Assembly: GCA_034522495.1 (NCBI GenBank)
Contig: JAXHLG010000002.1
Location: 372,001 to 436,000 of the forward strand
Length of the DNA: 64,000 nt
From: JAXHLG01 sp034522495
GTDB taxonomy: Bacteria; Patescibacteriota; Minisyncoccia; Moranbacterales; DUUL01
Direction of reading: 5' to 3'
Part shown: positions 33,178 to 41,507 of the stretch, one piece after another
Numbering within the stretch: the stretch's first letter is position 1
Layout: each line of letters opens with the position of its first letter
Made by a program: the position numbers and the translations under genes
Notes under the pieces: generated by a model
Database searches by the model: none
What the model saw: the letters and a program-made list of their open reading frames with translations, nothing else
What the model was told of the DNA's origin: nothing

Positions 33178-33310
33178 ATCCATTGTTCAATTGTTCAATT
33201 GTTGTGTTACACAGATACTCTATTTTTCTAGGTATTTGACTAATTGAAGTTTATTGGGAATCGCAGAGTGTATACAATTAACAATGAAACAATGTAGCAA
33301 TGGAACAATG
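33178..33310. repeat. Dyad repeat family D, copy 1
   Basis: Arms of TTGTTCAATTGTTC and CAATGTAGCAATGGAACAATG type enclose a core (GTGTTACACAGATACTCTATT, GACTAATTGAAGTTTATTGG, GAATCGCAGAGTGT) that is clearly related to the cores at 45032-45190 and, inverted, 46129-46270. It lies between rplJ and rplL. Confidence 0.65.
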
Positions 33311-33338
33311 ATAACTAACTAATTAATAATATTATTCT

Positions 33339-33842
33339 ATGACAGAAGAAAAGAAGACTTCCGAGGCCAAAGAGGAGGCCAAAGAAGAAAAAAAGACAGC
33401 TGAAGCGGAGGAGAAAAAAGAAGGTGCCGCTGAAGCTAAAGAAGAATCTCAAGTAGAGGTTCCCGAGAAATTCAAGGGAATTGTTGAGGAGATTGAGAAG
33501 ATGAGTGTTTTGGATTTATCCGAATTGGTGAAGGTATTGGAAGACAAATTCGGAGTTAGCGCCGCCGCTCCCGTGGCCGCCGCTCCTGCAGCTGCCGCCG
33601 CCGAAGGCGGGGAAGCTGCCGCCGAGGAGAAAAATGAGTTTGACGTTGAGTTGAGCGCCGCCGGCAACCAAAAGATCGGCGTGATCAAGGTAGTCAAGGA
33701 AATCACCGGCAAAGGACTCAAGGACGCCAAAGCTTTGGTGGACGGAGCTCCCGCGGTAATCAAGGAAAAAGCCGCCAAAGAAGAAGCGGAAGAATTGAAG
33801 GGAAAATTGGAAGAAGCGGGCGCAACTGTGGAATTGAAGTAA
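33339..33842 (+). CDS. rplL: 50S ribosomal protein L7/L12 with N-terminal acidic extension
   Basis: L7/L12 (bL12) recruits translation factors to the ribosome stalk. It is 167 residues instead of about 120-128. The extra part is an N-terminal Glu/Lys/Ala stretch of about 45 residues before the dimerisation domain (IVEEIEKMSVLDLSELVKVLEDKFGV). An Ala-rich hinge and the C-terminal domain (KIGVIKVVKEITGKGLKDAKALVDGAP) are normal. A strong terminator follows. Confidence 0.95.
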   Translation: MTEEKKTSEAKEEAKEEKKTAEAEEKKEGAAEAKEESQVEVPEKFKGIVEEIEKMSVLDLSELVKVLEDKFGVSAAAPVAAAPAAAAAEGGEAAAEEKNEFDVELSAAGNQKIGVIKVVKEITGKGLKDAKALVDGAPAVIKEKAAKEEAEELKGKLEEAGATVELK

Positions 33843-33863
33843 GACCCCTTTACGCGTATTTGA

Positions 33864-33899
33864 AGCTGGTCCTTGGCGGGGCCGGCTTTATTTTTTTAT
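33864..33899 (+). terminator. Rho-independent terminator of rplJ-rplL
   Basis: AGCTGGTCC pairs with GGGCCGGCT (with G-U pairs) around TTGGCG, followed by TTATTTTTTTATT, 22 bases after the rplL stop. Confidence 0.85.
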
Positions 33900-33935
33900 T
33901 GTTTGCGTTTAAAATAGAGGACAGTGAAGAAGAGG

Positions 33936-33979
33936 CTCCAAGGTTCAACCTTCGGCTCGCCGAAGGTTGAACCTTGGAG
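33936..33979. repeat. REP-like palindrome 4
   Basis: Perfect 20-base arms (CTCCAAGGTTCAACCTTCGG) lie around CTCG. It is almost identical to the palindrome at 37514-37553. Confidence 0.85.
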
Positions 33980-34015
33980 TCTCCTAAGATACTTTGAATA
34001 ATAACAAAATTTAAA

Positions 34016-35173
34016 ATGCTAAAAGAGTTGATAAAATATTTTTATTATTTGCTTGATTCTGCGGTAATTTTATTGCGTAAAGGCGATAATGGATTCAAAG
34101 CAGCGAAAGAAAACAAAAAAGGGCTTTTCATTGTCAAGACGGATTTAATCGGGGATTATATATTGTTTAGAAATTTCTTGGAAGAACTGAGAAAATCGGA
34201 CAAGTTTAAAGACTGGAGAATAACAGTTTGCGGGAACCCATCTTGGAAAGAATTAGCTTTAGAGCATGACAGCAAATGGGCGGATGAATTTATTTGGCTT
34301 GAGCCCTCCAAGTACGCCGGAAATGTTCTTTACCGACTGAAATTTAATTGGCGGTTAAGGGGAGAGAGATTTGATTTGTTGCTAAATCCTATATTTTCTA
34401 AGGATTTTATTATCGACGAGGCGGTTTCCAGGGCGGCCCGCGCAGACAAAAAAATCGGCCAAGAAGGGGATTTGTTGAATTTAAGCGCCAGACAAAAAAG
34501 GATCTCAAATAGTTGCTATGATAAGCTGATCGAGAGGCCAGAAAATACTTTTTTCGAATTTTATTTGAATAAAAATTTTGTAGAAAAAGTTATCGGTGAT
34601 AAAATAGATATAGAAAAGCCCTATTTGGATACTGGCAAAAAAAACGGATATGCTTCCAAAAATCCTTATGCGGTTATTTTCCCGGGGGCGGGAGAAAAGT
34701 CCAGGCGTTGGAACGCGGTAGGCTTCGCTCGGGTGGCCGATTATCTGGTTAAAAAATACGGGTGGGATGTCTATATCGAGGGGGCATCCGGAGATGCGGA
34801 TTTGGCGCAAAGGGTGATTGATGAATGCCGAGAGAAGGAAAGGATAATTTCAAGAGCCGGGAGTTCCTTGACCGGATTTGCTAAGGTCTTGCATTCTGCT
34901 GAAATTTTGATTTCCAATGAAACCATGGCAGTTCACTTGGCGGCGACTCTGGATATCAAAACAGTCTGCATATCCAATGGAAAATATTATGGCAAGTGCT
35001 GCCCTTATCCGAAAAAGACCGGTTTTAGGGTCGAATATGTTTATCCAAAGGAAATAAGAAACTATGCCGGCGGTTATCGCGACAGAATAGAGAAGTTCGG
35101 CGCGAGCCAGGGATTTGATCTGGAAAGCGTTGGCGCCAAGATTGTTGAAAAGGCGGTAGATGCGTTTAATTGA
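34016..35173 (+). CDS. Glycosyltransferase family 9 protein (heptosyltransferase-like)
   Basis: This 385-residue protein has two Rossmann-like halves. IVKTDLIGDYILFRNFLEELR near residues 38-58 matches the GT9 N-terminal block; IFPGAGEKSRRWNAVGFARVADYL (about 222-245) and the later ISNETMAVHLAATL (about 300-313) match the nucleotide-sugar-binding half. GT9 enzymes add heptose or related sugars to lipid-linked glycans in the cytoplasm. It starts the glycan cluster that continues to 41375. Confidence 0.88.
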   Translation: MLKELIKYFYYLLDSAVILLRKGDNGFKAAKENKKGLFIVKTDLIGDYILFRNFLEELRKSDKFKDWRITVCGNPSWKELALEHDSKWADEFIWLEPSKYAGNVLYRLKFNWRLRGERFDLLLNPIFSKDFIIDEAVSRAARADKKIGQEGDLLNLSARQKRISNSCYDKLIERPENTFFEFYLNKNFVEKVIGDKIDIEKPYLDTGKKNGYASKNPYAVIFPGAGEKSRRWNAVGFARVADYLVKKYGWDVYIEGASGDADLAQRVIDECREKERIISRAGSSLTGFAKVLHSAEILISNETMAVHLAATLDIKTVCISNGKYYGKCCPYPKKTGFRVEYVYPKEIRNYAGGYRDRIEKFGASQGFDLESVGAKIVEKAVDAFN

Positions 35174-35637
35174 TGACACTAAAGATATTGCGCACATGCT
35201 GCTTAGTGCCGTGTTAAATTAATTTTTACGGCTAGTCGAAAACCCAAAGTTGTTTTGGTTGATAAAATTTTTATTAACAAGGAGGCAAAATTAATTTATT
35301 ACGGCGCTAGTGAGGGTCTGCCCCCCCTCTGCGGGGAAAAATATATAAAATATTTATATTTTTAAAGCGGTGCGAAACCTGAAACCTTTCGGGCAAGAAT
35401 TTTTATCTTATTTATTGGATTTTGGTTAAAATAATTTTTTCCCACAGGTCGGAAGTAGCAGTTTTTTTCAAAAATCAGCATCCCCTAGTTAGTCTAATGT
35501 GGATATTTCCATCATTTCTCTTTTAAGAGGCTTATCCCCCTTTAAAGTGAGAAATCTCCGCTCGGTGCAATTAATTTTTACAAGGGGCGTGAAGGGGTGT
35601 GTAGCATCAATTAATAAAATGAAGATAAAAGTGGTTT
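35174..35637. other. Non-coding gap between GT9 and sulfotransferase genes
   Basis: No gene, tRNA or clear palindrome was recognised. TTAATTTTTAC-like blocks occur three times (near 35217, 35290 and 35570), and a CCCCCCTCTGCGGGG hairpin-like stretch lies at about 35323-35337. It may hold a decayed insertion. Confidence 0.4.
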
Positions 35638-36564
35638 ATGAAAGGAGAAACTTGTATTCATATAGGGTATCCGAAGTGCGGGAGCACTACTCTGCAGAGA
35701 AATTTGCTTAACAAGCATTCGGGGATAAATAGCTTTGGCATAGTTTATCCTTTTAAAAAACAAGAATTTTTCAATGATGATATTGAATATTTTTCTAATC
35801 AAATTAGATATTTCCCAGAGTTGGAATTTCAAGAATGTTTTGATAGAAAATTCATCGACGAAAAGATAAGGAGTCTGGTTTTGCAAAACAAGACAAACAT
35901 TTTTTCCAATGAAACTTTTTTGGCTCCTTTTCGAAGCGACAACTACTTGAAAGCTCAAAGATTAAAAAAATGTTTTCCAGAAGCGAAAATAATGATTGTT
36001 ATAAGAAATCAGGCAGATTTTCTGAGGTCGTTTTATGAAATGTATCCTTTTTCTGTTTTTGGTCCCGGGAAAACCGGCAAATACAAAACTTTTGATAGAT
36101 GGCTAAAAGAGGCTTTTGAAGATCCGCATACAAGTATCCTTTTTGCTCCCAAATATTATCAATTGGCAACTCATTATAAGAATTTATTTGACAAAAAAAA
36201 TATTGGCATTTTTCTGTTTGAGGAAATGGTTAACGATACGGAAACTTTCTCCAGAAAAATAGCCAGTTTCCTTGGCATTGATAAGAAGGAAACGCTTCAG
36301 CTATTATCTCAAGCGAGTCAGAATCCAGCTTCAGAAGCCTTCTTGTATGTATTTAAAAAGAGATTTTTACCGGATATTGAGTATAAAAAGTATGTCGATG
36401 AAAAGATTTACAATTTTTCTTGCCGGCAAATATCAAAGCTGAGAAAAAAACCCGAGATGAGCGATTATTGGAAGCAGAAAATTATTGACTACTATAAAGA
36501 ATCCAATAGGCAGTTGGCTGAGGAATTTAACCTTGACCTAAGTAAATATAATTATCCACTATGA
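35638..36564 (+). CDS. Sulfotransferase-like protein
   Basis: This 308-residue protein has ICIHIGYPKCGSTTLQRNLL-like residues 5-20, which fit the 5'-phosphosulfate-binding loop of PAPS-dependent sulfotransferases. The later IMIVIRNQADFLRSFY (about 120-136) matches the 3'-phosphate-binding RxxxD...S region. It probably sulfates a surface glycan, given the glycosyltransferase neighbours; the acceptor is unknown. It is relatively A/T-rich and overlaps the next start by 4 bases (ATGA). Confidence 0.8.
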   Translation: MKGETCIHIGYPKCGSTTLQRNLLNKHSGINSFGIVYPFKKQEFFNDDIEYFSNQIRYFPELEFQECFDRKFIDEKIRSLVLQNKTNIFSNETFLAPFRSDNYLKAQRLKKCFPEAKIMIVIRNQADFLRSFYEMYPFSVFGPGKTGKYKTFDRWLKEAFEDPHTSILFAPKYYQLATHYKNLFDKKNIGIFLFEEMVNDTETFSRKIASFLGIDKKETLQLLSQASQNPASEAFLYVFKKRFLPDIEYKKYVDEKIYNFSCRQISKLRKKPEMSDYWKQKIIDYYKESNRQLAEEFNLDLSKYNYPL

Positions 36565-37490
36565 TCTCTATTGTTATCCCGATTTTTAATGAAGAAAAAA
36601 ACGTCCGGCCGCTTTTTGAAAGGCTGAAGGCGGTTTTTGATAAACAGAGCATCAAGTGGGAGTTGATTTTCGTGGATGACGGCAGCCAAGACGGGAGCGT
36701 GATGGAAATAAGTGGTTTAGCCAAGAAAAACAAAAATGTCAAAGCCGTCTTTTTTTCCCGCAATTTCGGCAAAGAGGTGGCACTGTCGGCCGGCTGCCGG
36801 TATGCCCGCGGGGAAGCGGTGATAACTATGGACGGGGATTTGCAGCACCCGCCGGAGCTGATTCCGGAGATTTTGGAAAAATGGAGAAATGGAGGCGAAG
36901 TGGTTTATACTGTCAGGAAAGAAAATCAGGGGGCCGGGGCCTTGAAAAAATTAACTTCGGGAATTTATTGGTGGCTATTTGGCAAGATATCAACGCTTGA
37001 CAGCGAGCCTCACTCCACCGATTTTCGATTAATGGACAGGAGGGTGGTGGATGAGATAAACAGGTTTTCCGAGAGAGGGAGGATTTTCCGAGGGATTGTG
37101 GACTGGACGGGATTCAAGAGAGAGAAAATGGAATTTTCCGCCGAGCAGAGGCGGAATGAAAAAGCGGGGTATTCTTACAAAAAACTTTTTCACCTGGGAG
37201 TGAACAGTTTGACCGCTTTTTCGCTCTTGCCTTTGAAGGTGGCGGGCTTTTTGGGGGTTTTGATAACCTCGGTCAGCAGTCTTTTATTTATTGTGATGAT
37301 CATTGTCCGTTGGTTTATTGAACCCAAGTTCTTTTCTTCACTGTCTTTCGTGGTGGTGATTAACACGGTTTTGATCGGCATCGTTTTGTCTTGTCTGGGA
37401 ATGATTGCGCTTTACATCGCCCGGATTCATGATGAAGTCACGGGGCGGCCGCTTTATATTGTTAGGAAGAAGATTAATATTGACGAGTAG
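36561..37490 (+). CDS. Glycosyltransferase family 2, DPM1/GtrB-like
   Basis: This 309-residue protein has a GT-A domain: VIPIFNEEKNV at the start, VDDGSQDGS (about 37-45) and MDGDLQHPPELI (about 91-102) as the nucleotide and metal-binding motifs. Two membrane helices near the C-terminus (about 228-250 and 262-290) give the topology of polyprenyl-phosphate glycosyltransferases such as GtrB and ArnC. It likely makes a polyprenyl-phosphate sugar for outward transfer. Confidence 0.9.
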   Translation: MISIVIPIFNEEKNVRPLFERLKAVFDKQSIKWELIFVDDGSQDGSVMEISGLAKKNKNVKAVFFSRNFGKEVALSAGCRYARGEAVITMDGDLQHPPELIPEILEKWRNGGEVVYTVRKENQGAGALKKLTSGIYWWLFGKISTLDSEPHSTDFRLMDRRVVDEINRFSERGRIFRGIVDWTGFKREKMEFSAEQRRNEKAGYSYKKLFHLGVNSLTAFSLLPLKVAGFLGVLITSVSSLLFIVMIIVRWFIEPKFFSSLSFVVVINTVLIGIVLSCLGMIALYIARIHDEVTGRPLYIVRKKINIDE

Positions 37491-37513
37491 ATGTCTTTTG
37501 ATTTTTTTATACT

Positions 37514-37553
37514 CCAAGGTTCAACCTTCGGCCAGCCGAAGGTTGAACCTTGG
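37514..37553. repeat. REP-like palindrome 5
   Basis: 19-base arms (CCAAGGTTCAACCTTCGGC) lie around CA. It sits between two glycosyltransferase genes, 18 bases before the likely start of the second. Confidence 0.85.
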
Positions 37554-37570
37554 TCGTTGCCTATATTCAC

Positions 37571-38695
37571 ATGAAAAAAAATGAGAAAAAAAAGATTCTC
37601 TGGTTTTCCTGGAAAGACATCAAGAATCCGGCCGCTGGAGGAGCTGAGAAAATTGCAGATGTGCTGCTTTCAAAAATGGCCGAAGAAGGTTTTGAAGTGG
37701 TGCTTCTGACCTCTCGCTTCAAGGGATCCGGAAGCAGGGAAAGAATAAATGGCTATACGGTTATTCGGCAGGGAAACCGCTTTTTTGTTTATTGGAAAGC
37801 TTGGCGTTATTTCAGGAAGCATTTGCGAGATTGGCAGGGTTTGATAGTAGAGGAAGTCAACACTTTTCCATTTTTCACGCAGTTTTATTCCAATTGCCCC
37901 CGATTTTTGTTTTTTCATCAGCTTTGCCGAGAGGTTTGGTTTTATGAATTGCCACCGCCGCTGGGGTGGCTGGGCTATCGGCTGGAGCCGTGGTATTTGT
38001 GGGCGCTTAATAAAAACAAGGTAATAACCGTATCCGATTCAACAAAAAAAGATTTGGTCAAACTTGGCTTTAGTGAAAACAAGATCAAGACTATTCCCGA
38101 GAGCGTGGATTTGAAACCTTTGAAAAACCTGGAAGACGCTGAAAAATATGAAAATCCGACCTTGTTGTCTCTTGGCTACATGCGCCCCATGAAAAGAGTT
38201 TTAGACAAGATTGAAATTTTTGAAAGAGCCAAAAGAGAAATTCCCGGGTTAAAGCTTGTCATTGCAGGAGGAGGAAAAGCGGACTACAAGAGAAGGGTGA
38301 TAAAAAGAGTCAATGATAGCAAGTGGAGAGAGGATATTCATTATCTTGGCTCAATCGATAAAAAAAAGAAAGTAGAAATTCTTCAAAAAAGCCATATTAT
38401 CTTGGAGACATCCGTGAAAGAGGGCTGGGGGCTGACCGTCACCGAGGCCGCCGGCCAAGGCACGCCGGCGGTAGTATATGATGTGGATGGATTGCGAGAG
38501 AGCGTTGTTGACGGGAAAACGGGATTGGTGGTGGAAAACAATTCACCTGGCAAGGCCGCGGAAGCAGCTATTGAATTGTTAAATAATAAAAAAAGATACG
38601 AAAAAATGAGAAAAAATGCTTGGCAAGAATCTCATAAATTTAATTTTGAAAAATCATATAATAATTTTAAGAATATAATTGAAAATAATGAGTAG
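37571..38695 (+). CDS. Glycosyltransferase family 4 (GT-B)
   Basis: This protein has 374 residues from the ATG at 37571; an earlier TTG lies inside the palindrome and is unlikely. The N-terminal half has WFSWKDIKNPAAGGAEKIADVL, a typical donor-proximal Gly-rich loop. The C-terminal half has SLGYMRPMKRVLDKIEIF and the E-x7-E-like ETSVKEGWGLTVTEAAGQG motif of GT4 retaining enzymes. Acceptor and sugar are unknown. It overlaps the next gene by 17 bases. Confidence 0.9.
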   Translation: MKKNEKKKILWFSWKDIKNPAAGGAEKIADVLLSKMAEEGFEVVLLTSRFKGSGSRERINGYTVIRQGNRFFVYWKAWRYFRKHLRDWQGLIVEEVNTFPFFTQFYSNCPRFLFFHQLCREVWFYELPPPLGWLGYRLEPWYLWALNKNKVITVSDSTKKDLVKLGFSENKIKTIPESVDLKPLKNLEDAEKYENPTLLSLGYMRPMKRVLDKIEIFERAKREIPGLKLVIAGGGKADYKRRVIKRVNDSKWREDIHYLGSIDKKKKVEILQKSHIILETSVKEGWGLTVTEAAGQGTPAVVYDVDGLRESVVDGKTGLVVENNSPGKAAEAAIELLNNKKRYEKMRKNAWQESHKFNFEKSYNNFKNIIENNE

Positions 38696-39503
38696 TGAGC
38701 TAGTGAGCATAATTGTTCCTACTAAAAATTCCCAAAATTTTATCGGGAATTGTTTGGAATCATTGAGCAGGCAAAGCTACTCTAACATCGAAATTATTGT
38801 GGTGGACAATTTCAGTTCGGATCGAACCAGGGAGATTGGGAAGAAATATACCAATAAAGTTTTCCAGAAAGGGCCGGAGAGGAGCGCTCAGAGAAATTTT
38901 GGCGCCAGGAAGTCCAAGGGTGATTATTTGCTTTTTGTGGACAGCGATATGGTTGTGTTTGAGCAGGTGGTGGAAAAATGCGTGGAGAAAGTCAAAAAAA
39001 GCGGTGCCGAAGCTGTCGTAATTCCGGAATTTTCTTTCGGAAAGGGATTTTGGGCTAAATGCAAACAACTGGAAAAAGCTATTTATATGGGAGACGAATT
39101 GATTGAGGCCCCCAGGTTTTTTTCCAAAAAAGCCTTTGAGAAAGTCGGCGGCTATGACGAGCAGATAATAAGCGGAGAGGATTGGATGCTCAAGGAGAAG
39201 ATTGAGAAAAAACATGCTATTGGGCGAATTGAAAAGCCTATTTACCACAATGAAGGCGGACTTTCCTTTTTCAGGTCTTTGGGGAAGAAATATTACTACG
39301 GCAAGCATTTTCATCATTATAGAAAAAAAAGCGCTGAAGCGGCTGCGAGAATTGACCCCCTGATCCGCTCCAAGATTTTGTTGATGAAGTTTAATTTATA
39401 TAAAAAACATCCTTTGGTTTTTGCCGGCTTAACAGTTTTGAAAACCGGAGAATTTTTGGCCGGCCGATGCGGCATGATTATTGCTAAATTTAAAAATAAA
39501 TGA
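38679..39503 (+). CDS. Glycosyltransferase family 2
   Basis: This 274-residue protein has a GT-A domain with SIIVPTKNSQNFIGNCLESL, IVVDNFSSDRT and LLFVDSDMVV (DxD about residues 88-90). A later GGYDEQIISGEDWML is the acceptor-side block with the GED motif. There are no clear membrane helices. The start overlaps the preceding gene, which suggests co-translation in the glycan cluster. Confidence 0.9.
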   Translation: MKIMSSELVSIIVPTKNSQNFIGNCLESLSRQSYSNIEIIVVDNFSSDRTREIGKKYTNKVFQKGPERSAQRNFGARKSKGDYLLFVDSDMVVFEQVVEKCVEKVKKSGAEAVVIPEFSFGKGFWAKCKQLEKAIYMGDELIEAPRFFSKKAFEKVGGYDEQIISGEDWMLKEKIEKKHAIGRIEKPIYHNEGGLSFFRSLGKKYYYGKHFHHYRKKSAEAAARIDPLIRSKILLMKFNLYKKHPLVFAGLTVLKTGEFLAGRCGMIIAKFKNK

Positions 39504-40540
39504 AAAAATCTCAGGCCTATTTTAAAAGAAAGCCGTTGATCTCAGTGATTGTAGCGAACTACAATGGAAAAAAATGGCTCACGGAATGCTTTGAATCCAT
39601 CTTTAAGCAAAAATATTCGCCGCTGGAAGTGATTTTAGTTGACAATGCGTCTTCTGACGGGAGTGTTGAATTTGCCAGAAGCAATTATCCGCAAATCAAG
39701 GTGATTCAAGCAAAAGAAAACCTCGGTTTTGCCGGAGGGAACAATTTAGGCTTTGAAATGTCTTCGGGAAAATATATTTTGTTTTTGAATAATGATGTTA
39801 ATTTTTCCGAGAATCTTATTGCGGAGCTCTTCAATGGGATGCAAAAAAACAAGGGAGCGGGCTGTTTATGGCCGAAAATAAGGCTGATGGAGGAGCCGGA
39901 AAAACTGGATATGTGCGGAAGCTACTGGACTAACTCGACTCTTCTTTATCATGAGGGCTACAAAAAAAGGCAGGATAAAAAAAATTATAATCAACCAAGA
40001 AATTATTTTTCGGCCAAGGGGGCGGCTCTTCTGATGCCAAGAAGCGTAATTGAGGAGGCGGGTTTGTTTGATGGAGATTTCTGGTGTTTTTATGAAGAGA
40101 CGGATTTTTGCCACCGGCTATGGCTCTCCGGCTACGAGTGTCTTTATTGGCCGGAAGCGGAAATCTTTCATGCGGTTGGCGGCACCAGTGTTTTACAGTT
40201 GCAATCTTATTTGCAATATCATAATTTCAAAAATAAGCTTTGCAGTTTTTTGAAAAATTTTGAAGGGAGAACGCTTATTAGAGTTCTGCCAATATTTTTT
40301 TTGGTTAACGCTTTTTTGTGGTGCTATTGGATTTTGACTTTTAAATGGGCAAACTCTTTTGCTTTGTGCCGGGCTTGGTGGTGGAATTTGTCTCATCTAA
40401 AAGAAACCTTGAAAAAGAGAAAAGGAGTGCAGCAGTGGAGAGAGGTTTCAGATAAAGATGTTTTCAGGCAAACTCAAAAAAATCCCCCCTTTAAATATTA
40501 TTATTATCTTTTAACCGGACTGGAAAAGTATAAAAATTAA
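39500..40540 (+). CDS. Glycosyltransferase family 2, rhamnosyltransferase-like
   Basis: This 346-residue protein has VIVANYNGKKWLTECFESI, LVDNASSDGS and ENLGFAGGNNLG, the pattern of the rhamnosyltransferase-like GT2 group. FLNNDVNF supplies the metal-binding NND. FYEETDFCHRLWLSGYECLYWPEA is the typical ED-xD acceptor block. One hydrophobic segment at about 255-275 could anchor it to the membrane. It overlaps the previous gene by 4 bases. Confidence 0.9.
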   Translation: MKKSQAYFKRKPLISVIVANYNGKKWLTECFESIFKQKYSPLEVILVDNASSDGSVEFARSNYPQIKVIQAKENLGFAGGNNLGFEMSSGKYILFLNNDVNFSENLIAELFNGMQKNKGAGCLWPKIRLMEEPEKLDMCGSYWTNSTLLYHEGYKKRQDKKNYNQPRNYFSAKGAALLMPRSVIEEAGLFDGDFWCFYEETDFCHRLWLSGYECLYWPEAEIFHAVGGTSVLQLQSYLQYHNFKNKLCSFLKNFEGRTLIRVLPIFFLVNAFLWCYWILTFKWANSFALCRAWWWNLSHLKETLKKRKGVQQWREVSDKDVFRQTQKNPPFKYYYYLLTGLEKYKN

Positions 40541-40550
40541 TTTTGAAAAA

Positions 40551-41375
40551 GTGTTTGATTACAAAGTGAAGCCGGAAGAGTATGACGAGGAATATTTTCT
40601 CGGTGAAGATTATGGAGGCATAGAATTTTACAATTCAGGCGTCAAGAAGCCCTGTCCTTCAAGCGATAGGATTTTCAGCTTGATAAAAAGAGCTAATGAA
40701 GGGACTGCCTTGGATGCCGGTTGCGGAAAAGGGGAGATGCTTTATTTTTTGAGCAAGAAAGGCTTTGATGTCTATGGAATAGATTATTCCCAGGATGCTA
40801 TTGCATTGGCAAAAAAAACGCTAAAGGAAAAGAAAGTAAATGCTTGGGTGGGAAAGTCGGATGTTAGAAAAACTTCATTTGATGATAATTTTTTCGATGT
40901 TGTTGTTTCAACTGATTTGGTGGAGCATCTGGATGACGATGATGCCGTAGTGGATTTTTTAAATGAAATGCATCGGGTGCTCAAACCCGGAGGTGTTTTT
41001 TATATGCATACTGCTCCCAACAAGCTTTATGTAGATTTTTTTCAGAGACTCTACAGAAGACAGGTTGATTTAGTTCTTTCTGGTTTGGCTAATTTGTTCC
41101 TTTCCCCAAAAAATAAAATTAAAATCAAGACTGAGTTCAGGGATCACAATGATAAAAAATTTCATATAAACGAGCAAACCTATTTCAGTATGAGAAATAA
41201 CTTGAGCAGGTCAAAATTTAGTGATTATAAAATTGAAATGTTTGCGGATCCCTTCCGGTTTGAAATAAAAAAACTGCCCTATTATTTGATAGGCTATCTG
41301 TTCCCCTTGAATAAAATTTTCCCGCTGAGCATATTGCTAGGGAATCATATTTATTGCGTTCTCAAGAAAAGATAA
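40551..41375 (+). CDS. Class I SAM-dependent methyltransferase
   Basis: This 274-residue protein starts at GTG, 10 bases after the previous stop. ALDAGCGKGEMLYFL (about 52-66) is SAM motif I, followed by VYGIDYSQDAIALAKK, and VVSTDLVEHLDDDDAVVDFL then MHRVLKPGGVFYMHTAP give the later motifs. It probably methylates a sugar or lipid intermediate of the glycan made by the cluster. Confidence 0.88.
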   Translation: MFDYKVKPEEYDEEYFLGEDYGGIEFYNSGVKKPCPSSDRIFSLIKRANEGTALDAGCGKGEMLYFLSKKGFDVYGIDYSQDAIALAKKTLKEKKVNAWVGKSDVRKTSFDDNFFDVVVSTDLVEHLDDDDAVVDFLNEMHRVLKPGGVFYMHTAPNKLYVDFFQRLYRRQVDLVLSGLANLFLSPKNKIKIKTEFRDHNDKKFHINEQTYFSMRNNLSRSKFSDYKIEMFADPFRFEIKKLPYYLIGYLFPLNKIFPLSILLGNHIYCVLKKR

Positions 41376-41415
41376 ATTTCCGAGTTTTCTTAATCTCTAC
41401 TAAGACTTTCTTGAG

Positions 41416-41452
41416 TGGAGGTTGAGCCACCATTATGGAGGCTCAACCTCCA
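41416..41452. repeat. REP-like palindrome 6
   Basis: TGGAGGTTGAGCC and GGCTCAACCTCCA form a 13-base stem, extended with one mismatch, around ATTAT. It lies between converging genes and could also act as a bidirectional terminator. Confidence 0.75.
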
Positions 41453-41507
41453 GGGAAGGAAATGCAGGGAAGGAAATATATATTTTAATCCGGATTTAAA
41501 TATATAT

